In this document: piece after piece, positions 35,684-43,968 of the stretch
Numbering within the stretch: the first letter of the stretch is position 1
Layout of the letters: every line of letters starts with the position of its first letter
Source of the DNA: Arthrobacter psychrochitiniphilus
Lineage (GTDB): Bacteria; Actinomycetota; Actinomycetes; Actinomycetales; Micrococcaceae
Reading direction: 5' to 3'
DNA: 64,000 bases
Assembly: GCF_003185915.1 (NCBI RefSeq)
Contig: NZ_QHLZ01000014.1
Span: 16,421-80,420, forward strand
Translations under genes and position numbers: made by a program
Notes under the pieces: generated by a model
Told to the model about the DNA's origin: nothing
Database searches by the model: none
What the model saw: the letters and a program-made list of their open reading frames with translations, nothing else

Positions 35684-36229
35684 ATGACCACTACGCACAA
35701 CACAGCAAAAAAATACTCCATGAGCACACTTGCTGGAGCTTCTCTTCTCCTGCTGGGGCTCTCTCTTGCCGGCTGCTCCACGAGCACCCCGGGAGCAACC
35801 ACAGAGACCTCAAACAGCACTTCCTCCACCCAAGGTGGCGCTGAGGCGGCCGTTGACGTTCAAACTCCCGCCTCCACCGCGGCCACCCCGTCCGCCACGG
35901 CCAGCGAGAAGGCTGGAGCACAAGGACGCACAGTAACCATGCATGTTGAGGGCGCCAAGAGCGATGCCCTGGTCAAGGCTCTTGTAGTCACCGACGATGG
36001 GAAGGAAAGCGGTGGTGAGATGACCAGCCAAAAGCTGCCATTCGATCAGGAAGTAACCCTGCCTGCCGGTGCCGCTTTCACCAAGGTTCTAGTCCTTGGC
36101 AAGTATGCTTCCGGTGCCACCGGCGAAATTTCGTGCTCCATCAGCATCGATGGTGTCAACGTCTCCAGCCAGAGCTCCACCAACCACAAGCCGGCCGAGT
36201 GCTTGTTTGTTGAGAAGAACACCAAGTAA
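35684..36229 (+). CDS. Secreted lipoprotein of unknown function
   Basis: 181 residues. A signal sequence with lipobox LAGC ends at C31 (LLLLGLSLAGC). A low-complexity Ser/Thr/Ala/Pro linker (about 35-80) leads to a small domain with VTMHVEGAKSDALVKALVVT and SCSISIDGVNVSSQSS, which resembles MmpS-like or immunoglobulin-like outer proteins but is not identified. Starts at 35660 or 35720 are also possible. 288 bp separate it from rsmD; that gap shows no gene. Confidence 0.7.
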   Translation: MTTTHNTAKKYSMSTLAGASLLLLGLSLAGCSTSTPGATTETSNSTSSTQGGAEAAVDVQTPASTAATPSATASEKAGAQGRTVTMHVEGAKSDALVKALVVTDDGKESGGEMTSQKLPFDQEVTLPAGAAFTKVLVLGKYASGATGEISCSISIDGVNVSSQSSTNHKPAECLFVEKNTK

Positions 36230-36272
36230 CACTGATGTGGCCGCAGCGGGTGAAGCCAGAGTTGTAATGCAA

Positions 36273-36304
36273 CACTGAGATAATGGAGCACTGAGACAAT
36301 GGAG
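36273..36304 (+). repeat. 16-bp tandem repeat, two copies
   Basis: CACTGAGATAATGGAG and CACTGAGACAATGGAG stand head to tail, differing at one base, in the short gap before the kynB-like gene. Function unknown; possibly a binding site for a regulator of that gene. Confidence 0.6.
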
Positions 36305-36350
36305 CACAGAAGGGCTCCTGCCCGGAACAGCTAAGAGATATGAGGTGAGC

Positions 36351-37109
36351 ATGACAGATCCCCTTGCAGCTGATGTTGAGCCGGAAATTGTTAGGTACGG
36401 GGACGCTGGCCCGCAATTCGTGGAACTTTGGGCGCCACCGGTTGAAACGCCCAAGGGATACGCCATCCTTATTCACGGCGGTTATTGGCGCTCATTATGG
36501 GACACCACGCTCATGCGTCCCCTGGCCTACGATCTACTGGCTCGCGGCTGGGCTGTGGCGAACCTCGAATATCGAAGTGTTGGCAATGGTGGCGGCTGGC
36601 CAGTAACGCTCCAGGACGTCCACGCTGGCATCCAGTGCGCCAAGGATGAACGCCCTCAGTGGTGCGCCGCGGGTGCGGTGGTCAGCATAGGCCATTCGGC
36701 GGGCGGTCAACTGGCGCTTCTTGCCGCTCACCTTGTAGATGCCGTGGTGGCGCTGGCGCCAGTGACTGACGTGCGGCGCGTCGACGCCGAAGAGTTGGAT
36801 GACAATGCCGCGCTCGGCTTCATGGGCGCTCACTATGCTGACATGCCGGACGCGTACGGCTTGGCCTCACCGATCAGCCAGCTGCCTCTTGAACGGCCCA
36901 TCCTCGTGGTACACGGGGATGTTGATGTGTGGGTCCCGGAAGGTCACTCGGAAGACTTTGTCCAAGCGGCTGTGGCCGCTGGCGATGATATAGATTTCCA
37001 GAAGATTCCAGGTCTGGATCATAGGGCTGCCATAGACCCGGCTGCGGCACATTGGGATGGCACTGTGCGGTGGATGGAACAGACGAAGGACTTGCTGGCC
37101 AAGGCATGA
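36351..37109 (+). CDS. kynB: Arylformamidase (kynurenine formamidase)-like alpha/beta hydrolase
   Basis: 252 residues from the ATG at 36351 with GAGG before it. The HGGYW oxyanion motif (AILIHGGYWRS) and nucleophile elbow GHSAGG are typical of arylformamidases; the Asp and His lie in HGDVDVWVP and GLDHRAAIDP. It would hydrolyse N-formylkynurenine to kynurenine. The assignment is supported by the facing kynA-kynU genes. Its 3' end overlaps the paaX-type gene by 91 bp on the opposite strand. Other small esterases share this fold. Confidence 0.78.
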   Translation: MTDPLAADVEPEIVRYGDAGPQFVELWAPPVETPKGYAILIHGGYWRSLWDTTLMRPLAYDLLARGWAVANLEYRSVGNGGGWPVTLQDVHAGIQCAKDERPQWCAAGAVVSIGHSAGGQLALLAAHLVDAVVALAPVTDVRRVDAEELDDNAALGFMGAHYADMPDAYGLASPISQLPLERPILVVHGDVDVWVPEGHSEDFVQAAVAAGDDIDFQKIPGLDHRAAIDPAAAHWDGTVRWMEQTKDLLAKA

Positions 37110-37891
37110 GAATTGCTGATCCGTTGGAATAGTCCAATGCCCTGCCCGCCCGGCCAATCGGAGGGGAGGCACTCTTCTGGCAATCCCGGGTCGAGATAAG
37201 GGATCTTGCGCCACAGGTCAATCATGGTGACATAGGTGGCAAACGCCTCAGCATCGGCGCCCACCTCCTCTGTAGCGACGTGTTCGTGGAACTTGATAAA
37301 GTCTCGGTGCAGGGTTGCAACCGCGTCCAAGTCCCACCATGTGGCAACTACCTCGCGTAGATTTCCGGTTACCTGCGGGCGCGAGGTGGTGAATAGCACC
37401 GCCCGCTCGCCCAGATCCAAAGATTCGAGGATCTCTTGGATTTCCTGACGAAGATACTCCGGAGCTATCCACAGGCCTGGGGAGACCATCCCGCACCCAA
37501 TCCAATGCAATTGCCGGCGCAATTGATGCCGGCGTTCGCGTTCGGACTCTGGGAGGGAAAAGGAGAGCAGGCACCACGGGTCCTGCGCATCCATGGAGCG
37601 GGGGTTATGGATGCGCCTGTCGCCTCGCTCCAGCATGCGTGCCGCGCGTGAATCCACCTCATACCCAGCCACCCCGCTCCGTTCGGCGGCAACTACCACG
37701 CCCTTTTTTCGCAGGCGTGTTAAGGCAGTCCGGGTCAGGGTTGCTGGAATCTGCAGCGCGTTCATCAACTCAAGGATGGACGTGGTTGACATCCATCCCC
37801 CTGCGTCCCTGAGGTACAAGCCGATGACTGTGCGCAAGAGGGAAGCGGTGCTTCCCGGCCTTGAATCCATGTCATCGAGGACCGCCGTCAC
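37019..37891 (-). CDS. PaaX-family transcriptional regulator
   Basis: 290 residues if translation starts at the GTG at 37889-37891, which overlaps the kynU stop as GTGA; an ATG at 37868-37870 is an alternative. N-terminal winged helix (LLRTVIGLYLRDAGGWMSTT and SILELMNALQIPATLTRTAL) and PaaX-type C-terminal parts (DAQDPWCLLSFSLPESERER, RRQLHWIGCGMVSPGLWIAP) are seen. PaaX proteins repress aromatic catabolism through acyl-CoA ligands. As third gene after kynA and kynU it probably regulates tryptophan breakdown; the actual ligand is not known. Its 3' end runs antisense into kynB. Confidence 0.85.
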   Translation of the reverse strand: MTAVLDDMDSRPGSTASLLRTVIGLYLRDAGGWMSTTSILELMNALQIPATLTRTALTRLRKKGVVVAAERSGVAGYEVDSRAARMLERGDRRIHNPRSMDAQDPWCLLSFSLPESERERRHQLRRQLHWIGCGMVSPGLWIAPEYLRQEIQEILESLDLGERAVLFTTSRPQVTGNLREVVATWWDLDAVATLHRDFIKFHEHVATEEVGADAEAFATYVTMIDLWRKIPYLDPGLPEECLPSDWPGGQGIGLFQRISNSHALASKSFVCSIHRTVPSQCAAAGSMAAL

Positions 37892-39126
37892 GTCAGTGAT
37901 ACCAAGACTTCCCTGATTGCTTGGATCCCGGCCTGAACCTCGGCAAAACTGGTACTGAGCGGGGAGAGGCCAATGCGTAATCCGTGCGGTGGGCGGAAGT
38001 CTGGAATCACTCCCTGCTCCCACAGGCGGGCTGTGACTTCGCCGAAGAGCGGATGGTTCACGCTCACATGAGATCCGCGGCGGTCAGGGTCTCGAGGACT
38101 GGCAATTTCGGCACCGAGTGGCACCAACAGTTCCTCGGCCAAGGCCAGTGCATGCTCGGTCAGTGCTATTGATTTCTCGCGTATGGCATCCATGCCGACC
38201 TCGGCAATGAGCTCGGTCATGTCCTTGAGCGGCTGCATGGCCAGGATGGGGGGAGTGCCGGTAATGAACCGTCGCACAGTGGCAGCAGGCTCAAAGTTGG
38301 CTGACATCCCGAAGGGATCTGCCGCACCCATCCAGCCCCAGATAGGCTGCCGCAGCGAGGAGAGCAGCGAGCTGTTGACGTAGGCCAGCGCGGGTGCGCC
38401 GGGGCCGCCGTTGAGGTACTTATAGGTGCAACCCACGGCAAGGTCCACTCCCCATGCGTCAAGTTCCAAGGGGACAGCGCCAATGGAATGGCTAATATCC
38501 CACATCATCAACCCGCCAGCGGCTTTGACCATGCTGGTGATAGTTGGAGCATCGGCCAGGAAACCCGAACGGTAGGCAACATGGCTGAGCAGCACCACGG
38601 CAGTGCGCGGCCCAATGACGGCGCCAACATCCTCGGCAGTGACACCGGTCAGGGGATCTGGATCGATCCAAACAATCTCCGCGTCAAGTTCGGCGGCGAT
38701 CCCTTCAACTATAAATCGGTCGGTAGGGAAGTTATCGCGATCAATGACGATCTGATTTCGGCCCGGCTGCCCGTCCAGCCCTGCGCGCAACAGCTTATAG
38801 AGCAATACGGATGTTGAATCCCCTATAAAACTCTGTCCGGGTGCTGCGCCCAGAACAACCTCGCCCAGCCGGTCGCCCACAGCGGTGGGCTCATCCATCC
38901 ACTTCTCATCCCAGGATCTAATGAGAGAAGTGCCCCACTCTCCCTGGACAAAAGCAGCAAGATTAGCGGCCGTGACACGCAGCGGCCGGCCCAGTGAATT
39001 TCCGTCCAGGTAGGCAATGACAGAGCCACCTTCGGGCTCAACAAAGTAATCGCGGTAGGGTGCCAGCCTGTCCTTGGCATCTAGCTGTGCGCTGGTGGGA
39101 GGGGAAAGTTCCGTGCTCTTGATCAT
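37888..39126 (-). CDS. kynU: Kynureninase
   Basis: 412 residues, PLP-dependent. It splits kynurenine to anthranilate and alanine. Blocks: AYLDGNSLGRPLRVTAANL, QSFIGDSTSVLLYKLLRA, WDISHSIGAVPLELDAWGVD and VGCTYKYLNGGPGAPALAYV, where the Lys near 236 forms the PLP aldimine. 84 bp separate it from kynA upstream. It overlaps the PaaX-type gene by a GTGA junction. Confidence 0.95.
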   Translation of the reverse strand: MIKSTELSPPTSAQLDAKDRLAPYRDYFVEPEGGSVIAYLDGNSLGRPLRVTAANLAAFVQGEWGTSLIRSWDEKWMDEPTAVGDRLGEVVLGAAPGQSFIGDSTSVLLYKLLRAGLDGQPGRNQIVIDRDNFPTDRFIVEGIAAELDAEIVWIDPDPLTGVTAEDVGAVIGPRTAVVLLSHVAYRSGFLADAPTITSMVKAAGGLMMWDISHSIGAVPLELDAWGVDLAVGCTYKYLNGGPGAPALAYVNSSLLSSLRQPIWGWMGAADPFGMSANFEPAATVRRFITGTPPILAMQPLKDMTELIAEVGMDAIREKSIALTEHALALAEELLVPLGAEIASPRDPDRRGSHVSVNHPLFGEVTARLWEQGVIPDFRPPHGLRIGLSPLSTSFAEVQAGIQAIREVLVSLT

Positions 39127-39210
39127 CGGGTGTCCTAGGGGAGGAGGGGAATCAGTGCAAAGAGGAATGGAAGTCAGAAGTGGAGAAAGTGTGATGAGGA
39201 AACTGTGACG

Positions 39211-40080
39211 CTATTTGCCGATTTCTGTGCGAACCGCGAAGAGTTCGGGGAAAAACGTCAGGTCCAGGGCGCGCTTGAGGAAATCCACTCCGGAGGACCC
39301 GCCGGTGCCGGGCTTGAAGCCAATGGTCCGTTTGACCACGCTCATGTGGCGGAATCGCCAGGCTTGGAAGTTGTCCTCAAGGTCCACCAAGTCCTCACAA
39401 GCTTGGTAGAAACTCCACTGCGTAGTGTCCGACTCATAGATTTGTTTGAATACGGGCACCAGCGCTTCCTGAAATACCCATGCTTCGCTGACGTCTCGTT
39501 GAAGAATGTGCTCCGGGATGGCGTAGCCGCTACGAGCCAGTGCGTGCAGGAAGGCGTCGTAGACGGTGGGTTCCGCCAGGACGGTGGAGAGGAGTTTGTG
39601 GGCCTCCGGATCAGACTCAAAGACCTTGAGCATGCCGCGGTGTTTATTGCCCAAGATGAACTCCACTGCCCGGTACTGGAAGGACTGGAAGCCGGAGGAT
39701 GAGCCCAGCGAACCGCGGAATTGTGCGTACTCACGGGGAGTGAGGGTGGCCAGAACCGACCACTGCTCGGTGAGTGTCTTCTGGATATGTTTGACCCGGG
39801 CCAGACACTTCAGGGCTTTGCCGATCTCGTTATTGTCCATCAAACGCCGGCACTCAATGAGTTCGTGCAGGACAAGCTTGAGCCACAGTTCGCTGGTCTG
39901 GTGCTGGATGATGAACAGCAACTCATCGTGGTGTTCCGGGGAGCTCACAGGGTGCTGGGCCGAGAGCAGGGCATCCAGATCAAGGTAGCTACCGTAAGAC
40001 ATGGTGGCGTTGAAGTCCGTGCGGATAGTGCCTTCTATCTCGCGGACGCCTTCGGGGGTCTGTGCGTGGGGGCAGCTCAT
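39211..40080 (-). CDS. kynA: Tryptophan 2,3-dioxygenase
   Basis: 289 residues, haem enzyme opening the indole ring to N-formylkynurenine. Markers: MSYGSYLDLDALLSAQHP, DELLFIIQHQTSELWLKLVL, SGFQSFQYRAVEFILGNK and RFRHMSVVKRTIGFKPGTGG, with the axial haem His near 244. Starts at the ATG at 40078-40080, six bases after a TACAGT hexamer, so the message is likely leaderless. First gene of the kynA-kynU-paaX unit. Confidence 0.95.
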   Translation of the reverse strand: MSCPHAQTPEGVREIEGTIRTDFNATMSYGSYLDLDALLSAQHPVSSPEHHDELLFIIQHQTSELWLKLVLHELIECRRLMDNNEIGKALKCLARVKHIQKTLTEQWSVLATLTPREYAQFRGSLGSSSGFQSFQYRAVEFILGNKHRGMLKVFESDPEAHKLLSTVLAEPTVYDAFLHALARSGYAIPEHILQRDVSEAWVFQEALVPVFKQIYESDTTQWSFYQACEDLVDLEDNFQAWRFRHMSVVKRTIGFKPGTGGSSGVDFLKRALDLTFFPELFAVRTEIGK

Positions 40081-40086
40081 CTAAAG

Positions 40087-40114
40087 ACTGTATCACTATG
40101 ATGACGAGCGTCAA
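40087..40114 (-). promoter_or_regulatory. kynA promoter, leaderless, with operator-like palindrome
   Basis: On the minus strand TTGACG (40109-40114) and TACAGT (40087-40092) are 16 bp apart, and the start codon begins six bases downstream, so transcription should begin at about the ATG. TGACGAGCGTCA (40102-40113) is an inverted repeat that covers the -35 and could be where the PaaX-type protein binds. Confidence 0.6.
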
Positions 40115-40379
40115 GAAGCTGAAATAGTGAATCGGAATGTGGGTGGTGAGGTGTTTTGAGAAGAATGGTGAGGCCCCGGCCAGCACTGGCATAAATACGA
40201 TGGGCGGCACACTGCCAGCGCCAAGGAATGGCGAGTATTTTTGAGAGTGGGAAACTTTCTTGGCACCAGATGTTGCCCGCCACTGTTTGACCACAACTTC
40301 ATCTTGAGGCCGTGAGATCCTCCCTAGTGGGACAAGGGGTACCGCTGCGACCGTTCCTTCTCTTGAAAGGATGCAGCTC

Positions 40380-41816
40380 ATGCAATATCTGATCCCATTC
40401 ATCCCGGTCCTGGCTGTGATTGTTGCGCTGGTTGTGCTGGGACTGTTGGTCCGTGGGGCCGTAAAGCTGATATGGCAGGTGGCCGAACCCAACGAGGCTC
40501 TGATCATTTCCGGGTTCACGCGCGGCAATGTAGGCACCGCAGAGGGCATGGATTTCAAGATTGTCACCGGCACGGGTGCGTTTGTCATCCCGGGGCTGCA
40601 AACCGTCCGGGCGCTTTCGCTGACACTGAATGAGACTGAACTCCAGGTCAATTGCGTCACCTCGCAAGGGATCCAGGTGGTGGTCCAGGGCGTTGTCATT
40701 TTCAAGATCGGAGATTCCACGCCGTTCATCGCCAATGCGGCCCGGCGCTTCCTCGGCCAGCAGGCCAAAATGGAGAGCCAGGTCTACAACGTATTTGAGG
40801 GCCACCTGCGTTCGATCATCGGCTCCATGACCATGGAGGAAATCATCCGGGAGCGCGACAAGCTCGCATCTCAGGTGCGCAGCGCCAGCGGTATTGAAAT
40901 GGAAAAGCTGGGCCTGGTGGTTGACTCCCTACAGATCAAGGACCTAGAAGACCCCACCGGCTACATCCAAAACCTGGCGAAGCCGCACATTGCCCAGGTC
41001 CAGATGGAGGCCAGGATCGCGGAGGCCACCCGCAACAGGGAGGCTGCAGAAAAGGAGGCCGAGGCCGCATCCCTGATCGCGGATGCCCAAAGCATCTCCG
41101 CCATCCGGCAGTCGGCAGCAGCAGCCAACGCTCAAACTGCTCAGGCCAACGCCGCTCAGGCGGGCCCTCTGGCGGACGCCACGGCACGCCAGCAAGTAGT
41201 GGTCCAGGAAACTGAAGTTGCCAAGCTCGAGGCTGACAGGGAGGAGCAAAAGCTACAAACCTCCGTCCGCAAACCCGCTGACGCCAAGGCTTACGCCCAG
41301 CGGACCGAGGCCGAGGCGCAGAAGGCTGCCGATATCAGCGCCGCCGAAGCCCGGGCCAAGAAGACGGAACTAGAGGCACAGGCAAACGCCACGGCGGCCG
41401 CGGCCATGGCCGGGGCCACCCGCGTCACGGGGGAAGCCGAGGCCGCGGCGACGAAGGCACGCGGGGAGGCAGCGGCGTCGGCCATCAAGGCCAAAGCACT
41501 GGCTGAAGCGGACGGGATCAAGGCCCGGGCCGAAGCCTTGGGCACCAATCAGGAAGCCGTCATCAGCCAGCAGCTGGCCGAAAACATGCCAGCAATTGTG
41601 GCCGCGGCGGCAGAACCATTCGCCCACGTGGGCCAGCTGACAGTCCTCAACGGCGGCGAAGGCGTCAACAACATGGTGGGTGGCATCCTGGCCCAGGTAG
41701 GGAACTACCTTCCGGCGTTGACGGATGCCTTGCGGGAATCGAACGCGTCCAGGACAGCGAAATCATCCCCACAGCAGGTGCCGCAGCGCCCGGAGGGGGA
41801 GGCACATGCGCAGTGA
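40380..41816 (+). CDS. Flotillin-like SPFH-domain membrane protein
   Basis: 478 residues from the ATG at 40380, with GAAAGGA eight bases upstream (an ATG at 40371 is also open). An N-terminal membrane helix (PFIPVLAVIVALVVLGLLVR) is followed by the SPFH domain (about 30-200: GFTRGNVGTAEGMDFKIVTG; QVNCVTSQGIQVVVQGVVIF; KMESQVYNVFEGHLRSIIGS) and a long Ala/Glu coiled coil (about 200-410). This is YuaG/FloT-like; such proteins form membrane rafts. It overlaps the next small gene by 11 bp. Confidence 0.9.
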   Translation: MQYLIPFIPVLAVIVALVVLGLLVRGAVKLIWQVAEPNEALIISGFTRGNVGTAEGMDFKIVTGTGAFVIPGLQTVRALSLTLNETELQVNCVTSQGIQVVVQGVVIFKIGDSTPFIANAARRFLGQQAKMESQVYNVFEGHLRSIIGSMTMEEIIRERDKLASQVRSASGIEMEKLGLVVDSLQIKDLEDPTGYIQNLAKPHIAQVQMEARIAEATRNREAAEKEAEAASLIADAQSISAIRQSAAAANAQTAQANAAQAGPLADATARQQVVVQETEVAKLEADREEQKLQTSVRKPADAKAYAQRTEAEAQKAADISAAEARAKKTELEAQANATAAAAMAGATRVTGEAEAAATKARGEAAASAIKAKALAEADGIKARAEALGTNQEAVISQQLAENMPAIVAAAAEPFAHVGQLTVLNGGEGVNNMVGGILAQVGNYLPALTDALRESNASRTAKSSPQQVPQRPEGEAHAQ

Positions 41817-42048
41817 GCTTGATAGGTCCCTGACGGGAAAGATCGGCAGGGTCAGCGGTGGGGTGGGGCCGGACACGCTGGGGGAAGTCATGCTGGAGGT
41901 GCGCGGGGGCACGGCAGCGTATTTGGCCCGGCCCTACGACGGTTCCAGCATGTACGCCGTGGGGGAGCGGGTGCTGGTCATGTATTTGGAGCCGCCGCAG
42001 ACGGTTTACGTTGAGGAGTTGCCCGAGTTTCTGCAGCGTCCCACGTAG
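41806..42048 (+). CDS. Small NfeD-type C-terminal domain protein
   Basis: 80 residues from an ATG with GGAGGGGGAGG upstream. It reads LTGKIGRVSGGVGPDTLGEV, then MLEVRGGTAAYLARPYDG, SMYAVGERVLVMYLEPPQTV: the five-strand OB fold of NfeD C-terminal domains, without the transmembrane or protease parts. NfeD/YuaF proteins partner flotillins, and this gene overlaps the flotillin stop. It is a soluble miniature of that partner. Confidence 0.72.
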   Translation: MRSELDRSLTGKIGRVSGGVGPDTLGEVMLEVRGGTAAYLARPYDGSSMYAVGERVLVMYLEPPQTVYVEELPEFLQRPT

Positions 42049-42077
42049 GGTGGGAGGAAAATTGCAGGACTACTTTC

Positions 42078-43118
42078 GTGAAGGACTTTTTCGTGGAGCA
42101 ACTTCGGGTCGGTTTGATCGGTGCCGGCGGCATTGCTGGTGTCCATATTGCCGGATGGCAGCAACTGGGTGCCCACGTGAGCGTGTATTCGCGCTCCGGT
42201 GCGGCCGGGCTGGTGGCACGGTATGCCATCAAGGAAGTTCACAGTCTTGAGGATCTGTTCCAGGCCTCCGATCTCATCAGTATCCTCACGCCCACGCCCT
42301 CGCATCACGGCTATGCCATGGCCGCGATCGCCGCCGGCAAGGATGTTATTTGTGAGAAGCCGCTGGCGGAAAATGCTGCCCGAGCGGCAGAGATTCTCCG
42401 CGCCGCCCGGGCTGCCGGGACACGGCTATTCCCGGCCCACGTGGTGCGCTTTTTCCCGGAGTATGCCGCTGCCAAGGCCGCCGTGGAGGCCGCGAGGCGT
42501 GCAGGGGGTGCTGAGGGCGCCGGGGAACCCGCTGTCCTGGCACTGAGCCGCTCCAGCGCGGGCCCGGCCGAAGGCTCATGGTTCTACAACGAGGACTTAG
42601 GTGGCGGGATTATCAGAGACCAGATGATTCATGACATTGACCAGGCCTGCTGGCTAGCCGGTGAAGTGATCAGCGTCGAGGCCCATCAGAATCCGCCCAG
42701 TGTTGAGTCAATGGTGCCCCGGCCTGTGCGAGCTCAGGTGATTTTGAAGCACCGCAATGGTGCGCTTAGTACATTGCACGGCGAATGGGGCATGGACGGC
42801 CTCCCCTTTAGCACCAGCGTCAGCATCGAGGCGGCCAACGGTGGCACCATCTTCGCTTGGCCGGAGGGGGATATGGTGCCCGCGTCGGTGAATGAACCCG
42901 GGGACTACCTGCCAGTTCAGGACGTGGTGAACAGCCCGTACACCCTGCAAAATGCGGAGTTTGCCGCGGCCCGCGCCTCTGGGGAGCCGGCTCGTGTCTC
43001 CCCGTACGACGGCGTCATGGCGGTTGCGCTGGCGGATGCCGCTTATGCGTCAATTGCGCTGGGCAGGGCTGTGGAGTTCTCGGCGGCAGCGGTGCAGGCG
43101 TTGGTGGAGCAGCCCTAG
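42078..43118 (+). CDS. Gfo/Idh/MocA-family oxidoreductase
   Basis: 346 residues from a GTG; a second in-frame GTG at 42093 with GAAGGA upstream is an equally good start. Rossmann motif VGLIGAGGIAGVHIAGWQQL, the EKP motif in VICEKPLAENAARA, and YNEDLGGGIIRDQMIHDIDQ with the substrate-site His. NAD(P)-dependent sugar or inositol dehydrogenase-type enzymes have this fold. It is 30 bp after the NfeD-like gene. Substrate not known. Confidence 0.88.
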   Translation: MKDFFVEQLRVGLIGAGGIAGVHIAGWQQLGAHVSVYSRSGAAGLVARYAIKEVHSLEDLFQASDLISILTPTPSHHGYAMAAIAAGKDVICEKPLAENAARAAEILRAARAAGTRLFPAHVVRFFPEYAAAKAAVEAARRAGGAEGAGEPAVLALSRSSAGPAEGSWFYNEDLGGGIIRDQMIHDIDQACWLAGEVISVEAHQNPPSVESMVPRPVRAQVILKHRNGALSTLHGEWGMDGLPFSTSVSIEAANGGTIFAWPEGDMVPASVNEPGDYLPVQDVVNSPYTLQNAEFAAARASGEPARVSPYDGVMAVALADAAYASIALGRAVEFSAAAVQALVEQP

Positions 43119-43144
43119 CCACCCCGCCTCGCGTCTCCTTCTGG

Positions 43145-43171
43145 ACGCTCCCTCACTTTCGGGGCGTTTTT
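43145..43171 (+). terminator. Terminator after the oxidoreductase gene
   Basis: ACGCTCCC pairs with GGGGCGT (one bulged T) and is followed by TTTTT, 27 bp after the stop. The segment ACGCTCCCTC recurs at 43177-43186, a 32-bp step. Confidence 0.65.
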
Positions 43172-43186
43172 GGCGAACGCTCCCTC

Positions 43187-43968
43187 TCCATCAAGCGGTG
43201 GGAGTTATTCACTCACTGCTGAAGGATTCGGTTCTTGCTGTTGATAATGCGAGTTCTAAGCGTGCAGACATACGTGAGTACTAGTTGCGGCAGTTCGGGA
43301 CGAAGTTGAAATGACTTCTCTTGTTGTCCGCTCCTAATGGAACGTTCCGTAGGTGGCGAACGATGATGGCCCAGTGCGAAAGCTGATGTCAACCCGTCAC
43401 CGGTGGGTAAAGCTCCTCGGCGGGCTTGCACCCCGCTTTGGCTGCCCGGTACCGCTAATACTCTCGGTAACAACACCGTCTACGATTCCAAGTCCTGCAG
43501 GCGCAAAGGGTTCTTCCATCCTCTGACCGAGGATCTAGAGCCCTAGGGTGATGACTGGTGGTATCGAGGTCCTGGCTGGGACGGATACGCAGCCAGATAC
43601 CTGAGGTCCTTAGACCGTTCAAACCAGTACTTTGACGCTGGGTCGCAGGAAGCCACCTGTATGTGGAAGGTGGACGTCAAAACCCAGCCAAGCAACTGTT
43701 GGACACGCCGGGGAAGCGGCAAAGTGAATTCCCGCACAGTGTCAGCGGAGCTGAAGCCCGCTGAAGCCCGCTGAAGCCCGCTGGAGCCCCCGTGTAGCGC
43801 CAGCCGCGGCGTATGGGGCATCGAAGTAATCGTAAGGTGGAAAATCCTGCAGGCATCGCTGCTAAACTGCTCTTTGGTGTCCGGTGGGCGCCACGTGCGC
43901 TTGCGCGGAAAACACGCTGGGGACGATGGGTTCCACCGGTATGCAACCATGAATGACGGAGTACACCT
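43187..43968. other. Long non-coding or decayed stretch
   Basis: No open frame with a recognisable family is present. A plus-strand stretch (about 43531-43780) reads DDWWYRGPGWDGYAARYL and further protein-like text, but has no start and is bounded by stops, so it may be a gene remnant. It contains the tandem repeat at 43751-43790. Confidence 0.4.
43751..43790 (+). repeat. 10-bp tandem repeat
   Basis: CTGAAGCCCG occurs three times in a row (43751, 43761, 43771), followed by an imperfect fourth unit CTGGAGCCCC (43781-43790). Confidence 0.75.
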
